Virus record (IMG/VR): IMGVR_UViG_3300008050_000403 | Coordinates: 1-21,037 of that record | Source: a virus | Reading direction: 5' to 3' (one strand) | DNA length: 21,037 nt | In this document: one piece after another, positions 19,738-21,037 of the stretch | Layout of the letters: each line of letters begins with the position of its first letter | How positions within the stretch are numbered: the first letter of the stretch is position 1 | Program-made: the position numbers and the translations under genes | The notes under the pieces: model-generated | What the model saw: only the letters and a program-made list of their open reading frames with translations | What the model was told of the DNA's origin: nothing | The model's database searches: none

Positions 19738-21037
19738 TTTATTTTCCTAATAGGGATTATACTTCCTGCCGAAATGATTTGCGAGACTATGATAACTGGA
19801 ACTACAACTTCTTTGGCTTTATCTTTTTGGTCTTGAGTTAGGTCATTACCAATTTCTGAAACATTACCTACATCTGAAAAATCAATATCAGTAAGTTCTG
19901 CTATTGGATTCTCCAAGAAGGATTCTAAATTTATTTCTGTTACTGCATCAGCAAATGTATATTCTTGAGAAGAATCATCTGCATTCGCTACTGCTCTCTC
20001 TACGAACTCATCAACAGCTTGTGCAACTGCTTCATCTTCTTGTACTAATTCAGCTACTATCTCTACATCTTCCTTCTCTACTCCCAACACTTCAGCTACA
20101 ACTTCTACTTGTGCTTCAGTAAGTTCCTCAACATTCTCAACAGCTTCCTCAACTATCTGTGATACAACCTCAATTACTTCTTCAGATACTTCAGAAAGAT
20201 TCTCAACACCTATGTCATTAACTTCTTCAATGACTTCTACTAATTCCTCATTCTCTAATTCCTCAACCTCAATCTCTATCACTTCCTCAATAACTTCTTC
20301 CAGTTCCTCTACCTCTACTGCTAATTCTTCTTCAGTAAGCTCTGGCTCTTCCTCATTTGTAAAGATTTCTATAATGCCTGTAACAATTTCCTCTGCTGTA
20401 ACTTCTATCTCTATTACTTCGGCAACAGTTTCTGGAATAGTCGTAGTAGTTGTAGTTGTCGTTGTAGTGGTACTTGTGGTTGTGGTAGTAGGAGTTAGAG
20501 CAACTATTATATCTTCAACATCTACCTCTTTTATTTCTATAACTTCTTCCTCAACTTGTTCTGCTAACTCTTCTAGTTCCTCAATATTTTCTTCAATCTG
20601 TTGGATAACCTCAACAAATTCTTCTAGTTCTTCTTCTGTGTATTCAACATCAACCTGCATTGATTCTTCTAAAGATTGTTTTACTTCAGCTTTAATCCTA
20701 GCTTCCTCTTCAGCATCTTCTCTAACTAATCTCTCATCATCAGTTTCATAGTATCCAGTCTCAGCAAAGTTCCTATCTAGCATCTCTTGATATTCTCTAG
20801 CTTCTCTGTCAGCTCTCTCTGCATTGGTTTCGTAATATCCTGTTTCAGCTTGGTTAGCTTCTGATTCTTCAGCTATGCGTTTTTCTTCAGCAATCCTTTC
20901 AGCTTCAATTCGTTCAGCTTCTATTCGTTCAGCTTCCAATCTTTCTTGTTCTTCCTTATATTCTCTATCTCTGCGTTCAGAATCTAACTCCCAGTATCCA
21001 GTCTCAGCTTGGTTATTATCTCTCTCCCAATTAAGAG
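19734..21037 (-). CDS. Repetitive Glu/Thr-rich protein with C-terminal anchor, 5' end missing
   Basis: The reading frame is open to the right edge, so the N-terminus is outside; about 433 residues are visible. In order: three copies of an AETGY(Y/W)E-x3-ER-x2-RE motif, the first starting near the edge, with 'EAERI' repeats after the first; a helical acidic stretch; a Thr-rich linker (11 Thr, Ser, 5 Thr); about 200 residues rich in Glu and Val ('VEELEEVIEEVIEIEVEELE'); and a hydrophobic end ('EVVVPVIIVSQIISAGSIIP') with a basic tip. It looks like a long, partly disordered protein with a C-terminal membrane segment. A tail-fibre or virion role would fit the end of a late operon, but no fibre domain is visible. 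Poly-Thr linkers are frequent in Acidimicrobiia proteins, a weak host hint. Confidence 0.7.
   Translation of the reverse strand, partial: LNWERDNNQAETGYWELDSERRDREYKEEQERLEAERIEAERIEAERIAEEKRIAEESEANQAETGYYETNAERADREAREYQEMLDRNFAETGYYETDDERLVREDAEEEARIKAEVKQSLEESMQVDVEYTEEELEEFVEVIQQIEENIEELEELAEQVEEEVIEIKEVDVEDIIVALTPTTTTTSTTTTTTTTTTTIPETVAEVIEIEVTAEEIVTGIIEIFTNEEEPELTEEELAVEVEELEEVIEEVIEIEVEELENEELVEVIEEVNDIGVENLSEVSEEVIEVVSQIVEEAVENVEELTEAQVEVVAEVLGVEKEDVEIVAELVQEDEAVAQAVDEFVERAVANADDSSQEYTFADAVTEINLESFLENPIAELTDIDFSDVGNVSEIGNDLTQDQKDKAKEVVVPVIIVSQIISAGSIIPIRKIK
20439..20495 (-). repeat. Thr-codon microsatellite
   Basis: Nineteen codons encoding Thr-Pro-Thr5-Ser-Thr11, written almost entirely as ACN triplets with mixed third bases. 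The synonymous variation suggests selection for the threonine run rather than a fresh slippage product, although the length may still vary among relatives. Confidence 0.8.

Noticed and set aside
20212-20751. 179-aa plus-strand frame rich in Ser, Thr and Val
   Set aside because: It is the antisense of the Glu/Thr repeat region of the right-edge gene. Its low complexity follows from GAA/ACN codons on the other strand, and no RBS or independent pattern supports it.

Overview
This is a fragment of a tailed double-stranded DNA phage (or prophage) with an HK97-type head. It is AT-rich, and most genes start with ATG behind an AAGGAG-like ribosome binding site. Nothing fixes the host. Three clues point weakly to a low-GC Gram-positive or actinobacterial host, possibly a marine one: a GAAC-N4-GTTC (Gram-positive LexA type) box in the divergent promoter, an 11-threonine linker in the right-edge protein, and small CG/CxxC zinc proteins like those of actinophages. 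No tRNA, integrase or CRISPR array was seen.

Layout. (1) 7084 down to 6, minus strand: a compact packaging and head operon, in order small terminase, an acidic ORF, large terminase, portal, MuF-type head protein, prohead protease and major capsid protein; tail genes probably lie beyond the left edge. (2) 7168-10238, plus strand: an inverted island with an Mre11/calcineurin-like phosphoesterase, a secreted lysozyme-like transglycosylase, several 39-65 aa ORFs (two with zinc ribbons) and a candidate PD-(D/E)XK nuclease. (3) 10403-13196, minus: replication and DNA-metabolism genes (winged-helix replication protein, a possible ssDNA-related protein, two HTH proteins, a DUF932 protein). (4) 13362-17931, minus: an array of small mostly unknown genes, several with zinc-binding Cys patterns. 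(5) 18008-18530: a gene-free, hairpin-rich stretch. (6) 18531-21037, minus: three tiny membrane proteins, a staphylococcal-nuclease-like enzyme, a membrane protein and a long repetitive Glu/Thr-rich protein cut by the right edge. If the genome is circular or permuted, this last block would be the end of the late operon.

The most unusual feature is region 4. Almost every gap between its genes or gene pairs holds a structured element. Six gaps carry the same two-hairpin repeat. Its stem is conserved by compensatory changes (TGCTCT/AGAGCA, TACCCA/TGGGTA, AGCTCTC/GAGAGCT), it keeps an A-A mismatch at one fixed position, and a GATA word is shared by both hairpins so that they compete. A diverged seventh copy keeps the architecture with different sequence. 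Two further gaps (13231-13354, 13751-13915) use unrelated sequences but the same overlapping-helix logic. In five of the seven copies, including the diverged one, the element begins one base after the upstream stop codon. I read this as a cassette system, [RBS-ORF-stop]-[two-hairpin switch], which I cannot match to a described family. All calls are by eye from the sequence; no searches or folding programs were run.
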